A DNA stretch of 64,000 nucleotides, from the NCBI GenBank assembly GCA_014925825.1, contig JACGCK010000014.1:496001-560000 (forward strand), given 5' to 3'. The notes under the pieces are model-generated. The model was given only the letters and a program-made list of their open reading frames with translations, searched no databases and was not told the DNA's origin. Positions within the stretch are counted from its first letter, which is position 1, and each line of letters starts with the position of its first letter. This stretch comes from Pholiota molesta (lineage: Eukaryota; Basidiomycota; Agaricomycetes; Agaricales; Strophariaceae). A program made the position numbers and the translations under genes. Of this stretch, positions 36,634 through 47,151 are shown piece after piece.

Positions 36634-37271
36634 TCCCCATGCAGCCCCTGCGCTAACCTAGCACCACCGCATGCGGTGATGCAGCAACAGCCAGGCCAGC
36701 CCCGCCATTCAGCCGGCGGACTGCGCTCGTTGTACGTACGCCGTCGCTGGGTGGACGAGCCTCAGAGGCATGGGCATGGGCACGGACGGGCGTCCGGTGG
36801 GCTCGGGAAACGGAAGGGTAGGGAGAAGGTCGCGGGTGGGAGGCGAGCGGCACTGGGGTCGCTGGGTTCGTGCATGCCGCCTCGTCGCGACGATCTGGCA
36901 GCGCGCGCGGACCAGGCGGGCTGCAGCGAGGCGGGCGTGGGGTGCGGTGGCTGTGGCCACGCGATGGCATGGAGAAGGGAGAACGGGGGCGGTGGCCGCG
37001 TCCCTCGTCGCCGTGAGCGGATACTGTGGGGACGTGGATGTGTGTGAGTGGGTAGGCAAGGTGGGCGGCGCGATGGGCGCACCTGCTGGGTCTCCCGCTC
37101 TCGGGTCTCCCCTGTGTTCCTTCTCCCTTTCGTCCGTCGGTGTTTCCCAAAGCGAGAGCCCACATCCCTGTCGCAGGGGAGGGGCTTGAGCGGGGGTATG
37201 GTGGTGGTACGAGGAAGAAGTCATCCGTGGATTAACACAGTTGATGGGGATTTCGGCAAACACCGAAACGC

Positions 37272-37298
37272 GAGCGCGTCGTCGAACACGACGCGCTC
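37272..37298. repeat. 11-bp perfect GC-rich hairpin
   Basis: GAGCGCGTCGT, five-base loop, ACGACGCGCTC. Inside the MULE-like element. Confidence 0.9.
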
Positions 37299-37950
37299 AG
37301 CACTTTTGGCTCATCCTTCTGGCCGAACTTTTATTGGAGACTATTTTTTAATTCATTTGGTGAGTTCTTCCCTTCTCCTCTCGCGCATTATTGACCACGC
37401 CGTAGCACATCTGATTCTTCAAGGTCGACGGGACAGTACGGCCCTACGGGAGAGGGCACCGCACGACGGCGCATAGGATTAGGAGAGGCGGCGAGGCGCG
37501 ATTCGTCGTACGATTAGGAGGGGTAGATTTTATCAATTGAAATCAATTTTTTTTGCTACAAAATGCTCGAAAAAAATCAATTCACACTCAATACATGGCG
37601 TACACTACAAGAACTATCGGTAAGTGTAACGTGAACAGGAAGGACGGAAGAGCGTAGCCGTGAGGGCGCGCCAGAGGTTGGGACGAGGGCGCGCGCGCAG
37701 CTGCTGCCAGCCGCTAGCGCAGGCGTTCGCCCGATCCGATATAGGTGCGATCGCGTGCGGGGAGCGTGCCTGAATTATTGCGCCCGAGCCCCATTTTGGA
37801 CGGGGGCGCGCCGCCAAGGTGCCCTAGGGCCGCTGTCTTTCAAATCGGATTGGGCGGAGGGCGCGCCGCCAGGCAAAGGCGGCACCCAGACCAGAGGAGA
37901 ATGATATATCAGAGGCTACCCAGAGGGTACCCTCCTCTATATACAAGCTC

Positions 37951-38052
37951 AGAGGAGGGTGATATATCAATGATCACCCTCCTCTAGTACAGGTTCTGAT
38001 ATATCAACCTGCTCTTGCTATAGCAAGGGTTGATATATCAACATGTCCGGTA
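37951..38052 (-). repeat. Right 102-bp TIR with nested palindromes
   Basis: Inverted copy of 33891-33992, preserving the CTTGCTATAGCAAG palindrome, the TGATATATCA units and the AGAGGAGGGTGAT hairpin. Just inside it (37901-37938) another TGATATATCA and a further GAGGGTACCCTC palindrome occur. Confidence 0.92.
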
Positions 38053-38058
38053 CAGGTG

Positions 38059-38569
38059 GTACGCTCATCTAACAACCTTGCAATATGTTCCTTCTTCCGG
38101 CACTGATGCCTCAGCTGAGCTTGAGCTGAGCTAGTACAGAAACTCACCATGGTACCGGATTCCTTTCAAACCCTCATTTTCATGGGAGCTAAAAACACTC
38201 GCGGTGGTTTAGGCGCCGAATGTAGTTCAGACTTCGACATCGCGACGTTTGAAAACTCAGTTTCACTATAATTTGCGCAAATTAAGGGGATCTCCTTGAC
38301 GGAATCAAGGTGAGATTCAAACCATATGTACTTTGTAAGCAGTCTGTAGATTACATTGACCAGTAGTATGTGCAAAGATAATCCAATGTATTCCAGGCGC
38401 TAGTATTTCTTGAATCATATGCATATAACTAGAGTAAATCTGCGGCCGTAAAGAAGAAACATTCGTTCAAAGGCTAGAAGCTTTCGAGAAGAAATGAGAA
38501 AACGCAGGAAGTTTATTTCAGCGAAGAAAAATATTATTCTGAGAAAGAACCCTCTGATGATCATGGTAT
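38059..38569. other. Intergenic between MULE-like element and unknown gene
   Basis: No gene was recognised; short open frames on the minus strand lack support. The first 9 bp are the right copy of the flanking repeat. Confidence 0.45.
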
Positions 38570-39298
38570 TTACTCTTCTGTTCCATTATTTCCATTGGGC
38601 CAGCCATCATTCCCCGAGTCTAAGTAATTGTTCCTGTCATTCGTCCAGAACTTTTGACTCGCCGTCGTTGATTCAAGAAGCATTGGAGACTCGGATGACG
38701 AAGCGGACGGGTCACCAATATGCTGAACATAATAGTCAAAGTTCAAGTTTTGATACCACAGTTGGGCAGACGCTTCATCGACGTAGTCGAAATATTGAAC
38801 GTTGTGGGCGACAACAAGTTCTTCCTCAGATATTCCGGTCTGTAGCCCCTGGCTTTCCGACGGCTGAAGCCGCTCATCGTCTTCTTTTGACAGTTGATTG
38901 AGGTAATTGCCTTCAGAAAAATTGATGGTCTAAATCTTTTCCAAAATTCGTCAAGTTAAACTTACCTGTATTCACGGGGGGCTCTGCTTCTGCACGAGAA
39001 TTGTGCATAGAGCTATGATCCAAATGTAAACCAGTGGACTTGCTGGGGTCTGTGTCTCCGGGAGCCATAGACGGCTGTGATATTGGGTCTATGGGAAGTG
39101 GCACGACATCCGCCGGGGTTACTTTTGGGCCCGGAGGCGGAGTCGATGGTCGAACACGACCAAAACTATGATTAAAATGCTATGACGATGAATATCAACA
39201 TGTCAGTACAGTAGCCTTAGATGCTGTAGAAGAAATGGACTCACTTGTCGCGGAATTCCCACCAAGCGCTTGGAAACATGGCGTCGGTTGCCAGACAT
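38570..39298 (-). CDS. Hypothetical acidic protein, three exons
   Basis: Exons 39298-39245, 39179-38966 and 38910-38570 join in phase (all GT-AG; introns 65 and 55 nt) to 202 residues. The basic N-terminus (MSGNRRHVSKRLVGIPRQHF) is followed by a Pro/Ser/Thr-rich part (GRVRPSTPPPGPKV) and an acidic, aromatic C-terminal half with QYFDYVDEASAQLWYQN. No domain, signal peptide or membrane segment. No family was recognised. Composition is compatible with a disordered or transcription-related regulator, but that is only a guess. Clean phase closure across two introns is the main support for a real gene. Confidence 0.6.
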
Positions 39299-40265
39299 CT
39301 TTTCGCTAGGTCGAGAATATAAAAAGCTGGCGAAGTGAGAGTACTATTTGAAACCACCTACCCTTATAAACATATGGACAATTAAAAACTCTCGGAGAGA
39401 TATGAAGAGAAGCTCGATCGGAGACACCCTCTCGGCATAGCGGACGGAAGTGGGACGAAAGACCGAAAGTTCAAGTTTTCCGGCTGGTCCTTGTGGGCGC
39501 CTTTGATACCTAAATAAGCATAGGACCGTCGGCGCAGCTGTATAAAGTTTCCATAATGTATCTGTTGCGCATGTCATATGCAACCATAGTCTTCTTTAAC
39601 AATACAACTTTCGCACAAATCTCAATTAAATAACCATCTTGTAGTAAACAAATAGATGGTACTGGTGCGGATGTTCTGTATGCAAAACTCTATTAGGAAG
39701 AATGTTGCTCGGCTAGCTTTTTCACTTCAATAAAAATTCCTGAACTCAGAAAGCTTCCCAGGCAACGAGTCATGGGGAGCGATGGGACTCCACCAGGGGG
39801 ACGGCCTCTTCCTACTTGAGTAACTCTCTAAACGCTTATGGCAATTTCTAAAGATAGACTTTCTTGCCCAAGCGAATTACTTAACTCAGATTTGACGGCA
39901 AAATCATAGAAATCATAATAAAATCGGTCGCAGATGCGAAATAAATGGTTTGATAATCACAGGCTGACCATTGACCACCTAATTTATCGTTTCTGGCATG
40001 CATATCTCGGCATTGGGGGCAGAAAATCAGGCTATCGCTTTTGGCATTTTTTTCCTTACTGTGTCAGCATTCAATATCGATGTTCGGCTATGAGTATAGT
40101 TATGCACCTGACTATGCGGGTGACATATCAATGTTTCTCACTGAAGCGCTCCTGCCACTTCTCCGGTGAATCCCACTAATGACCATGGTCAACCGAAAGT
40201 AACAATCACTTCATCTGATTCGGACCCCTTTTTAGCATGTCCGTCGGCAAATTTAGGTCCATATT

Positions 40266-40626
40266 GGGTGACATTCTACAACGATATCTTGAATTATAAT
40301 TCAAGTGTCACCTCAAGCGACGTCAGTTGGAGTTCGAATTGCGAATATTTGGATTTCCCTGGATTTCCATAACGTTCACAATGGTTAATTTGAAGTCAAT
40401 ATCTTGAATCCAGTGAGGGAGATCCTTGTGAGGCCCTCTAGTCTCTCTTGAATGAGTTATATTCTCCTTAAAATTAGGCAAAACACTATATTACGTGCAG
40501 GTGAGGCTCTAGATAAGGTCATACGATATAATCTCCGAGTCTGCAGAGCTCACTCTTTGTCTTATGCCTACAATCGGAGCACCAAGTGCGGAGGCTTGGC
40601 AAGGGTACTTGATAATCATGCCGGGA
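40266..40626 (+). mobile_element. Second, 3'-incomplete copy of the 607-bp TIR element
   Basis: Begins GGGTGACATTCTACAACGAT and follows 25870-26236 closely (scattered substitutions, few indels) to GCCGGGA, then diverges. The right half and right TIR of the first copy are absent. No clear target duplication can be set without the right end. Confidence 0.88.
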
Positions 40627-40631
40627 AAACC

Positions 40632-40810
40632 GAACGGAAATGAATTACAAGCGCCGAGAATAATACAATATCTTTCATGGGGCATGTCACCTAACCAGCT
40701 AAAATTATCTCGGCCTCGGAAATTTGAACGGAAATCAAAGGCGAGCGCCGAGAATGATACAGCATCTTTTGTGGGGCATGTCAGCTAACAACCTAACAAT
40801 ATCTCGTGGG
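40632..40810. repeat. Two-copy tandem repeat of about 90 bp
   Basis: GAACGGAAAT...GCGCCGAGAAT...GGGGCATGTCA...ATATCTCG occurs at 40632-40725 and again at 40726-40810 with substitutions. It directly follows the truncated element copy. Confidence 0.8.
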
Positions 40811-41704
40811 GAAGGCTACCTACTAATTACTTAGAAATCCATGGACAACACAGCAACTTGAATGCAGAGAGTGCATTGAAATTTGGTGTACATCATTGAA
40901 CTGTCAGCGTTTAATTGGTCACTTGTCACTGACCCCCACCTCACCGTTCGGAGATTATTTGGATGTCAACATTCAATACAATTGAGAAAAATCTAGACCA
41001 ATACCCGTTATTAGCTCACGGGGAGCTTGAATTAGTTATGGAACAATCCTGAAACATGGAAAGAATGTTCTAAACTTCTCATACACTGCTTTTTACAGCA
41101 GCAGTTCCCTCGAAAATCGCGATTCGGTACAATTCAGACCAATGCAGACCCTAAAACTCTAGAGGCGGCCTAGAATATTTTAAGAAGAGTTCCTAGAAGG
41201 CGAAAGTAATTACGGATCTATTCAAATTTTGTCCCAAAGAATTACTAAGAAATGTGACGATATCGATAAGTTGCCCGGTCAGATTCCCGAACTAGAAGTT
41301 GTGCGAGAAAAATATACTCGCTGAGCCCAAATTAGCAGCCTAAGCTTCAAGCAACGGTGTTTGTTTTTATGATTCTTCGTGTCAGCCCAAACGTTCGAAA
41401 TCCATCTACCCGTATAATAAGTATCAGAACTTTGGCCTGGAAAATTGGAGACTTCCAATTTAGTATAACTACGATATAACGCCTGAGCTCGTGAGCAGCT
41501 AGCAACTTGTGAGGCAGCTCCTGCGATGGAGCTTTGATTCCTGAAGCTTTAGGCGCCGGAGGGTATTCCGGCCCGCAATATTTGGATCGGGAATCTATGC
41601 CAAACAGCGCATGTCGGTTCCACGACACAGCTCCGCCAAAGCCCCGCACACGACTTCCACGACTTTACGACTCGCATTCAACTCTATCTATCTTTATTAC
41701 TATA

Positions 41705-42769
41705 ATGGAATATGAAAATACTTTTCAACATGACGAGATTAACCTAGTGCGGCTGGTACGAAGAATAGGGAAGTCTGTGGCCTTGAAAGACGACTGGAAG
41801 CCAACACCGGCGGAACCAGAAGAGCAAGTATGGCTAAGGGCGCAGAAAGCACTGCAGGTGAGTAGAATGAAAACATTTAGATAATTGACTAAAGATAATG
41901 CTTTCAGAATGTCAAATATGCAAGAAGATTGGTGAAAAACATTGAGGTCGACGACTTTGAACCCTCACCGTATGTTCTGGTCACTTTTATGGCTAAATAT
42001 TGACGTCTTGCTTTAGAAAGCGTATAAACTATCTTAATGATATAAAGATAACGCTGGACCGTGCTGAAGCTTTTCTGAAGGATGTTGAGACGGTGCGTCA
42101 TTCCCAAACCTCCAGATGGATCTAGTTCTGAGGACCCTGAAGTCGTCAAAACCTAAATCCCAGCGACCTGCACCGATTCTTCCACTGCTGCCGATCCCAG
42201 AACCTACACCCTCTCACTCGCATACTTCTATGCCAGCCAGAGATGAGTCTCAAGACAGGTCACTCAGTCCTCCAGCGTATACCGAAGCCACAGAGAAGGG
42301 ACCATCACCTCGAATAGCCACTCAAGGCCTATTCATCTCACCACCCGATGAGGACGAGATTTCCCCCACTCTGATAACATCAACACTACCATCTCTTCTT
42401 CCTCCCAGCTCTGCTGAGACGTCCAGCACGACAGCGTTTACCCGGTTCGGTTCGACAGCGACCTCGCGTATAGGCGGAACACAAACGTCTACTGCAATCC
42501 ATGAGCAACTTTCCGCACAGCTTGAAACTATGGCGCAGCAGCTGAAACGGAATGCCGTCCATTTCTCCAATTCGTTGGAGAAAGACAAGGCAGTGGTCGA
42601 GGACGCTCAGATCAAGCTGGAGGGCAATTATGATGTCATGCAGAAGGAGCGTGTTCGCCTTAGAGATCATAGTGGCAAGAGTAGGGGGACAACGTGCATG
42701 ATTCTGGGGATTGTGCTACTTGTGTTGCTCGTATTTATGATGATGGTTTCTGTCATCCGATTCTCCTGA
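41705..42769 (+). CDS. USE1: Use1-like ER SNARE
   Basis: Use1 is the ER Q-SNARE acting in retrograde Golgi-to-ER fusion with Ufe1, Sec20 and Sec22. Exons 41705-41857, 41908-41969, 42017-42092 and 42143-42769 give 305 residues. N-terminal helices (EINLVRLVRRIGKSVALKDDW; WLRAQKALQNVKYARRLVKNI) are followed by a Pro/Ser-rich linker. A SNARE-like helix comes next (IHEQLSAQLETMAQQLKRNA, then HFSNSLEKDKAVVEDAQIKL), then a basic stretch and the C-terminal tail anchor (MILGIVLLVLLVFMMMVSVI). The third intron was placed with acceptor at 42142 (50 nt) rather than the nearer AG at 42115, which would make a 23-nt intron. As a tail-anchored protein it would be a client of the Get pathway whose Get1 is also in this window. 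Confidence 0.88.
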
Positions 42770-43808
42770 GGTCTCGAGCACTTCTTGTGGTACGAGGTTC
42801 GTAACTACGTTCTTTTTATCGCTATGGTCGTTTTATCAATATCATGTTTAGGGAATATGAATGGCCATGCGGGTATTTTTTGGATGACCTTTTCAAGCCT
42901 CGCCTCCTTCTGAGGTACTAATTTATCGTCACGGACGCTACTTGTAATGATTTCGCCATTGTTCAAAACTTGTCTACTTCTCTCAGGACGAAGCAGCCTC
43001 AACATTTATTTGCCACGCTCTTCCTGGAGGAAAAGAATTAAGATTGAATGGAAGGAGAACATATAAGTCGAGGTACTATATGTATCCAGACGCGGATAAC
43101 GAAACGTTCGCTTCTTGGCAGTGCTGCTCCACTACATGACCAGTGTCACTGCCTTGTAGCGATTACAAGGATACCAAATTTCTACTGAGCTTCTCAGATG
43201 GTATCCATTGGAGTACAGTCTTGTTCCATTCATCTAAACGGCTCAGTTGTTAACATCTTCGACGTTGTAGAGATATTTATCAACGAAACTGGAATCAGAG
43301 TTGAGAGGAGTTGAGCTTCGGCGTACACTCTATTATTTAAATCTATTTGGTTGGTGCAAAGTGCACCATCTCTATAGGGGAAATGATCAACGTCAAAAGT
43401 TAAAAGTCGACATAAGATCAGCTCTGATATGATAAGTACTTTTGGGTTGCTGTTGGGTGCAAGTTGGGTGAGTCTTCGTTGTCAATGTTGGGATCAAAAT
43501 CTCACACAACGGACCACGGTAGCGCCATCGCGGGCTGCGCACGCTGTGTTGTTTTTATAGGCGGTAGTACATTTACCGGTGCCCAAGCCAGCGAAGAGGC
43601 CAAAAGAACATTTATTCGCCTGATTTGTTGCCCATCCCGGATATACAATCTTGTGAGGTTCAGCGCTCATCACTGAAAGGCTTTGATGGTGTACGTGATG
43701 TTTATTTTGGTCTTTAATATGAAGGAAGTACCCCATTCGCTCGTTCAGTTCCTCATAAATGCTGCCCAGGAATTGCAAAGGGATGCTAACTTCTTCAGCG
43801 CAACCAAC
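42770..43808. other. Intergenic between USE1 and P450
   Basis: No supported gene. The P450 frame is open upstream to 43683 without a better start. Presumed P450 promoter at 43400-43800; no motif stands out. Confidence 0.45.
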
Positions 43809-45755
43809 ATGGCTTGTACCTGGACTGCGTCCAGCTTTAATTTCTTCAACTTCTCGCTCCTTGTCACATTCATTATAACCGGCTTTTTCTTTTTACTGAT
43901 CGGCTTTTTATTCACCGTTACTTCCCTGAAAGCAAGGAGAGAACATGGCATACTTCCCAAGTCGCTGCCGTGGTCTGGGCGATATAACCAGCTATTTGCC
44001 TCCATTCGCGCCAACTTCAGAGGCGTAACCGAATCCGCGAAACTCTTTTCGGAAGGATACTACAAGGTTCGTCCTGACATGTAAACCGAGATCTGTCCAC
44101 TTCACTTATGATTGCCTCCCTACAGTACTCGAAGGAAGGCAAGATTTATGTTGTCCCGACTTGGACCAAAGGCCCTCAAGTCATCGTCCCTCCCTCGATG
44201 ATCAACTGGCTCGCCCACCAACCTAGCGACATCCTAAACGCAAAGGATTGCACATTCGAGAACATGCAGTTCAAATACACCGTCCACCACCCGGAAATCA
44301 CCCACAACGACATGCTCGACCTTCTCATCAAACGGGATCTCACTCGCACCATCGGCACGTTGAACGATGATATTTCGGAAGAGCTTGCGTTGGGGATGGA
44401 AGATCTCTTTGGCAATGACACTGAGGCTTGGAGGGAGGTCGGTGTCTGGGATTCCATGATCACCACCGTAGCAAGGACCGCGAATAGGATATTCGTTGGG
44501 GCAGAGCTTTGTGCGTTTCGTACTTTCTATCCTTCAGAGGTACGAATTTCTTACCATTGCCATGATGGCAGGCCGCAACCCGGAATATCTGAAGAGCTGT
44601 GCGGATTGGACTCGAGATATCCAAGTCAGCGGCGCCATCTTACACATGATTCCCAAGTTCATGAAGTCGTAAGTTTGCCTTTGACGTAGAGGGAAAATGT
44701 CAAGCAACTGAATTGACTTGCTCTTTCGCAGGACTCTTTCTTGGTTTGCGACAATTCCTAACCGCCGCGATACGCGAATCAACATGAAGCATACCGTCCC
44801 CCTCGTCGCGCAACGTATTCAAGATATGACCGAGAAAGTCAACAACCCAATTTCCCAATACGAAGAGCCTGTAAGTCCATTTCTCCTCAGTAGTGTGTGA
44901 TATTATTTAAATCCATACTACTGCTATCTAGAACGACCTCCTCTCATGGATGGTCCGCGAATCATTCAAGCGCACATCCGCCTCCGAGCGCACCCCCGAA
45001 GCGCTCGCCTACCGCCTGCTCCTGCTCAACTTCGCCTCCGTCTCCACCTCCACCATCGGCGCGACCAACGCCGTGCTCGACATCATCAGCGCGCCCGACG
45101 CCCCGCAGATCATCGCCTCCCTCCGCGAGGAGGCGCAGCGCGTGCTCGCGGAGCACGGCGGCGTGTGGACCAAGGCCGCGGTGGCGAAGCTGTACCGCAC
45201 CGACAGCGTCCTGCGCGAGAGCGCGCGCGTGTCGGGCGTCGGCGGCACGGGCCTGGCGCGGCGCGTGCGCCCGGAGAACGGGATCGTGCTCCAGGACGGG
45301 ACGTGGGTGCCGAAGGGCGCCACGGTCGGCGTGGCGCAGGGCGGGATCCACTTCGACGAGGCGTACTATGACCACCCGAATGTGTTCGATGCGTTCAGGT
45401 TTTCGCGCGCCCGGGAGGAGAAATTGGTGGGTGTCAGTGCGGGGTCGGAGACGGCGAAGAACGAGGATTTGGTTACTACTTCCGCGCATTTCCTCGCATT
45501 CTCGCATGGCCTGCATGCATGGTAAGCTATCATTATCCTTCCTTTCTTCGTGGTCGATTGCTGATGGCTTATGGGAATTCTAGCCCCGGACGCTTCTTCG
45601 CAGCCAACCAGCTCAAAATGCTACTGGCGCACTTGGTTCTCAATTACGAAATTCAACCGCTGCCTTTCAGACCCGCGAACACCCCCTTGGGAGACGTTAT
45701 GATCCCTCCGGTCAAAGTGACTATGCGCATCCGAAAGAGGGCGGCGAAAGCTTGA
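43809..45755 (+). CDS. Cytochrome P450 monooxygenase
   Basis: Haem-thiolate oxidase anchored in the ER, substrate unknown. Exons 43809-44066, 44126-44510, 44572-44668, 44732-44870, 44932-45521 and 45584-45755 give 546 residues. A strong N-terminal membrane anchor (FNFFNFSLLVTFIITGFFFL) is followed by the Pro-rich hinge (LPWSG), the ExxR helix LRESAR, and the haem loop FSHGLHACPGRFFAA with ligand Cys490, whose codon is split by the last intron. In the I-helix the usual acid-Thr pair is replaced by FASVSTST, seen in some fungal clans with unusual chemistry. Motifs resemble fungal P450s related to ent-kaurene oxidase-like clans. Exon 5 is markedly GC-rich (third positions mostly G/C) compared with the other exons. 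Confidence 0.92.
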
Positions 45756-45980
45756 AAGTCGAGCATGAACCTAGATGGAAAACGGAAGTCATAGATTAAT
45801 TTATTAAATTCCGTAGATTTAGCCCCTGAGAGATCTTGCTGCGCAAGCTTTGCCGTAGTTGTATCAAATATAACCAGTCCAATCTTCATAATTCTACACC
45901 GCCAAATCGAAAGATGTTATTAGCAGGTAGTGTGATAACAAATACAAGGACTAGAAGGATGTAATGTACAATGGAAGCAC

Positions 45981-47151
45981 TCAACGGACGGGAACGTAGA
46001 GACCCTCAACAGCAACATTTGCCTGCCACCGTCCAACCCTTCTCACTATTCGAAGCACGGCGGGTGCTGGTAGAACCAGAACAATAGCAGGCAGCGCCAA
46101 AACGACAATGCCAACGGTAATGAGCAGGGTGATGGCGGGTTTCACCACGATGAAGTAGAAAAGCGCTTGGTACGATGTCGGGTCGGTGAACTACACACAC
46201 GGATTGTTGTCGGTATACACAGAACCAAGCATAAGGGAGACGCACCATAGCATATGTATTTTTGTAAAACGAGCGCTCCAAAACCAGACCATTACGTGTG
46301 ATGCGAGCACGCCCGGACTCGATTTCGTCGGTGGTTGCGGGGCGATAGCGCCTGAAGATCGGGCGTTGGGGATATAGAGGCGCATGCGTGAGCGGGCCAT
46401 GGAAACGTGCTTGCAGGGCGAGCTCGCCTCGGGAGAACACCCTAGCCCCCAACAAGTCAAAGAAACAGAGCAACGCTCCTAGTGGAAGCGCAACAAGCAA
46501 TATTGTCCCAGTCTTGTGAAAGATAAGGACTCAGATGAAGGCTCATATGAAACAGAATAGACGCACCACTGTGAATACAAAGAGGTACACCCACGCCAGC
46601 AGTCCATACGGGAAGTTGACCAACAGGAGGTGAAATAGCGCCCGATAATACGCCCAGATGCCCAGCGGACGAAAATACCGTCTCCACGCTGCACGCGAGA
46701 ATACACCTGTCCCCCGCTGCGTCGACAGCACCGACACACGATCGTCTCCCAGGATGATATCGCTCCCATCTTCATCCTCGTCCAAAAACAGCGATATCAC
46801 GGTCTGCGTCAGCGACGGCGCAGCCGAGAGCGTGCTCGTGTGCGAGTACGCCCGCGGACGGCCCCCGGGGTGGCGGGGGGCGAGGAGCGGCGTGGTTTCG
46901 TTCGGCGGCCGCGCGTCGTCGTCGATGAGGACAGTCGCAGTGTCCGTGTCGAGATACGAGTCGCCCGAGCCGCTGTGGGTGTTGAGCGACGCTGTGGTTG
47001 GGGTATACACCCGTGCATTCGCTCCACGGTGCGTGCGGCCTGTCCGTGGCCGCCGTTCCCTCGCTGGATAGGGTGGTGGAGGGTCTGTGATGTTTGGGTC
47101 TTCTAGGCCGCCGGTAGGTGAGGGTATTGAAGGTGGTTCTGGGATGGCCAT
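45981..47151 (-). CDS. Four-TM membrane protein with sensor-like domain
   Basis: Exons 47151-46567, 46512-46246 and 46190-45981 give 353 residues, all phase 0. A disordered Pro/Thr-rich cytosolic N-terminus (residues 1-140) includes NETTPLLAP, a PLL-type motif. After it come two hydrophobic hairpins: NFPYGLLAWVYLFVFTV with TGTILLVALPLGALLCFFDL, and SYQALFYFIVVKPAITLLIT with VGIVVLALPAIVLVLPAPAV, separated by a polar loop with FRRYRPATTDEI. The order (helix pair, R-rich turn, loop, Dxx-SYQALFY, helix pair) resembles the membrane 'Sensor' domain found in bacterial signalling proteins (Pfam PF13796), from memory. No enzymatic domain is attached. The gene converges on the P450 with only 225 bp between stop codons. 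Confidence 0.78.

Larger units (their letters stand above)
33887..38058. mobile_element. 4.17-kb MULE-like non-autonomous element
   Basis: Inverted termini of 102 bp (33891-33992 and 37951-38052) differ at about five positions. A 9-bp direct repeat GTACGCTCA lies just outside (33878-33886 and 38059-38067). Long TIRs with a 9-bp duplication fit Mutator-like elements; the outermost 4-6 bp do not match, so exact ends are uncertain. The interior is partly GC-rich (34150-35650, 36400-37250) and full of overlapping open frames on several strands, none with transposase or other domain motifs. It has internal hairpins and a diverged direct duplication (34966-35039 and 35155-35220). The AT-rich section at 35800-36350 has no gene. 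Confidence 0.8.
39299..41704. other. Intergenic region carrying a transposon fragment
   Basis: Apart from the element copy at 40266 and its adjoining tandem repeat, nothing was recognised. Open frames such as 39344-39583 and 41347-41649 lack domain support. Confidence 0.45.

Noticed and set aside
34317..37476. Many long overlapping open frames within the MULE-like element
   Set aside because: GC-rich sequence keeps several frames open at once on both strands; none shows transposase or other conserved motifs.
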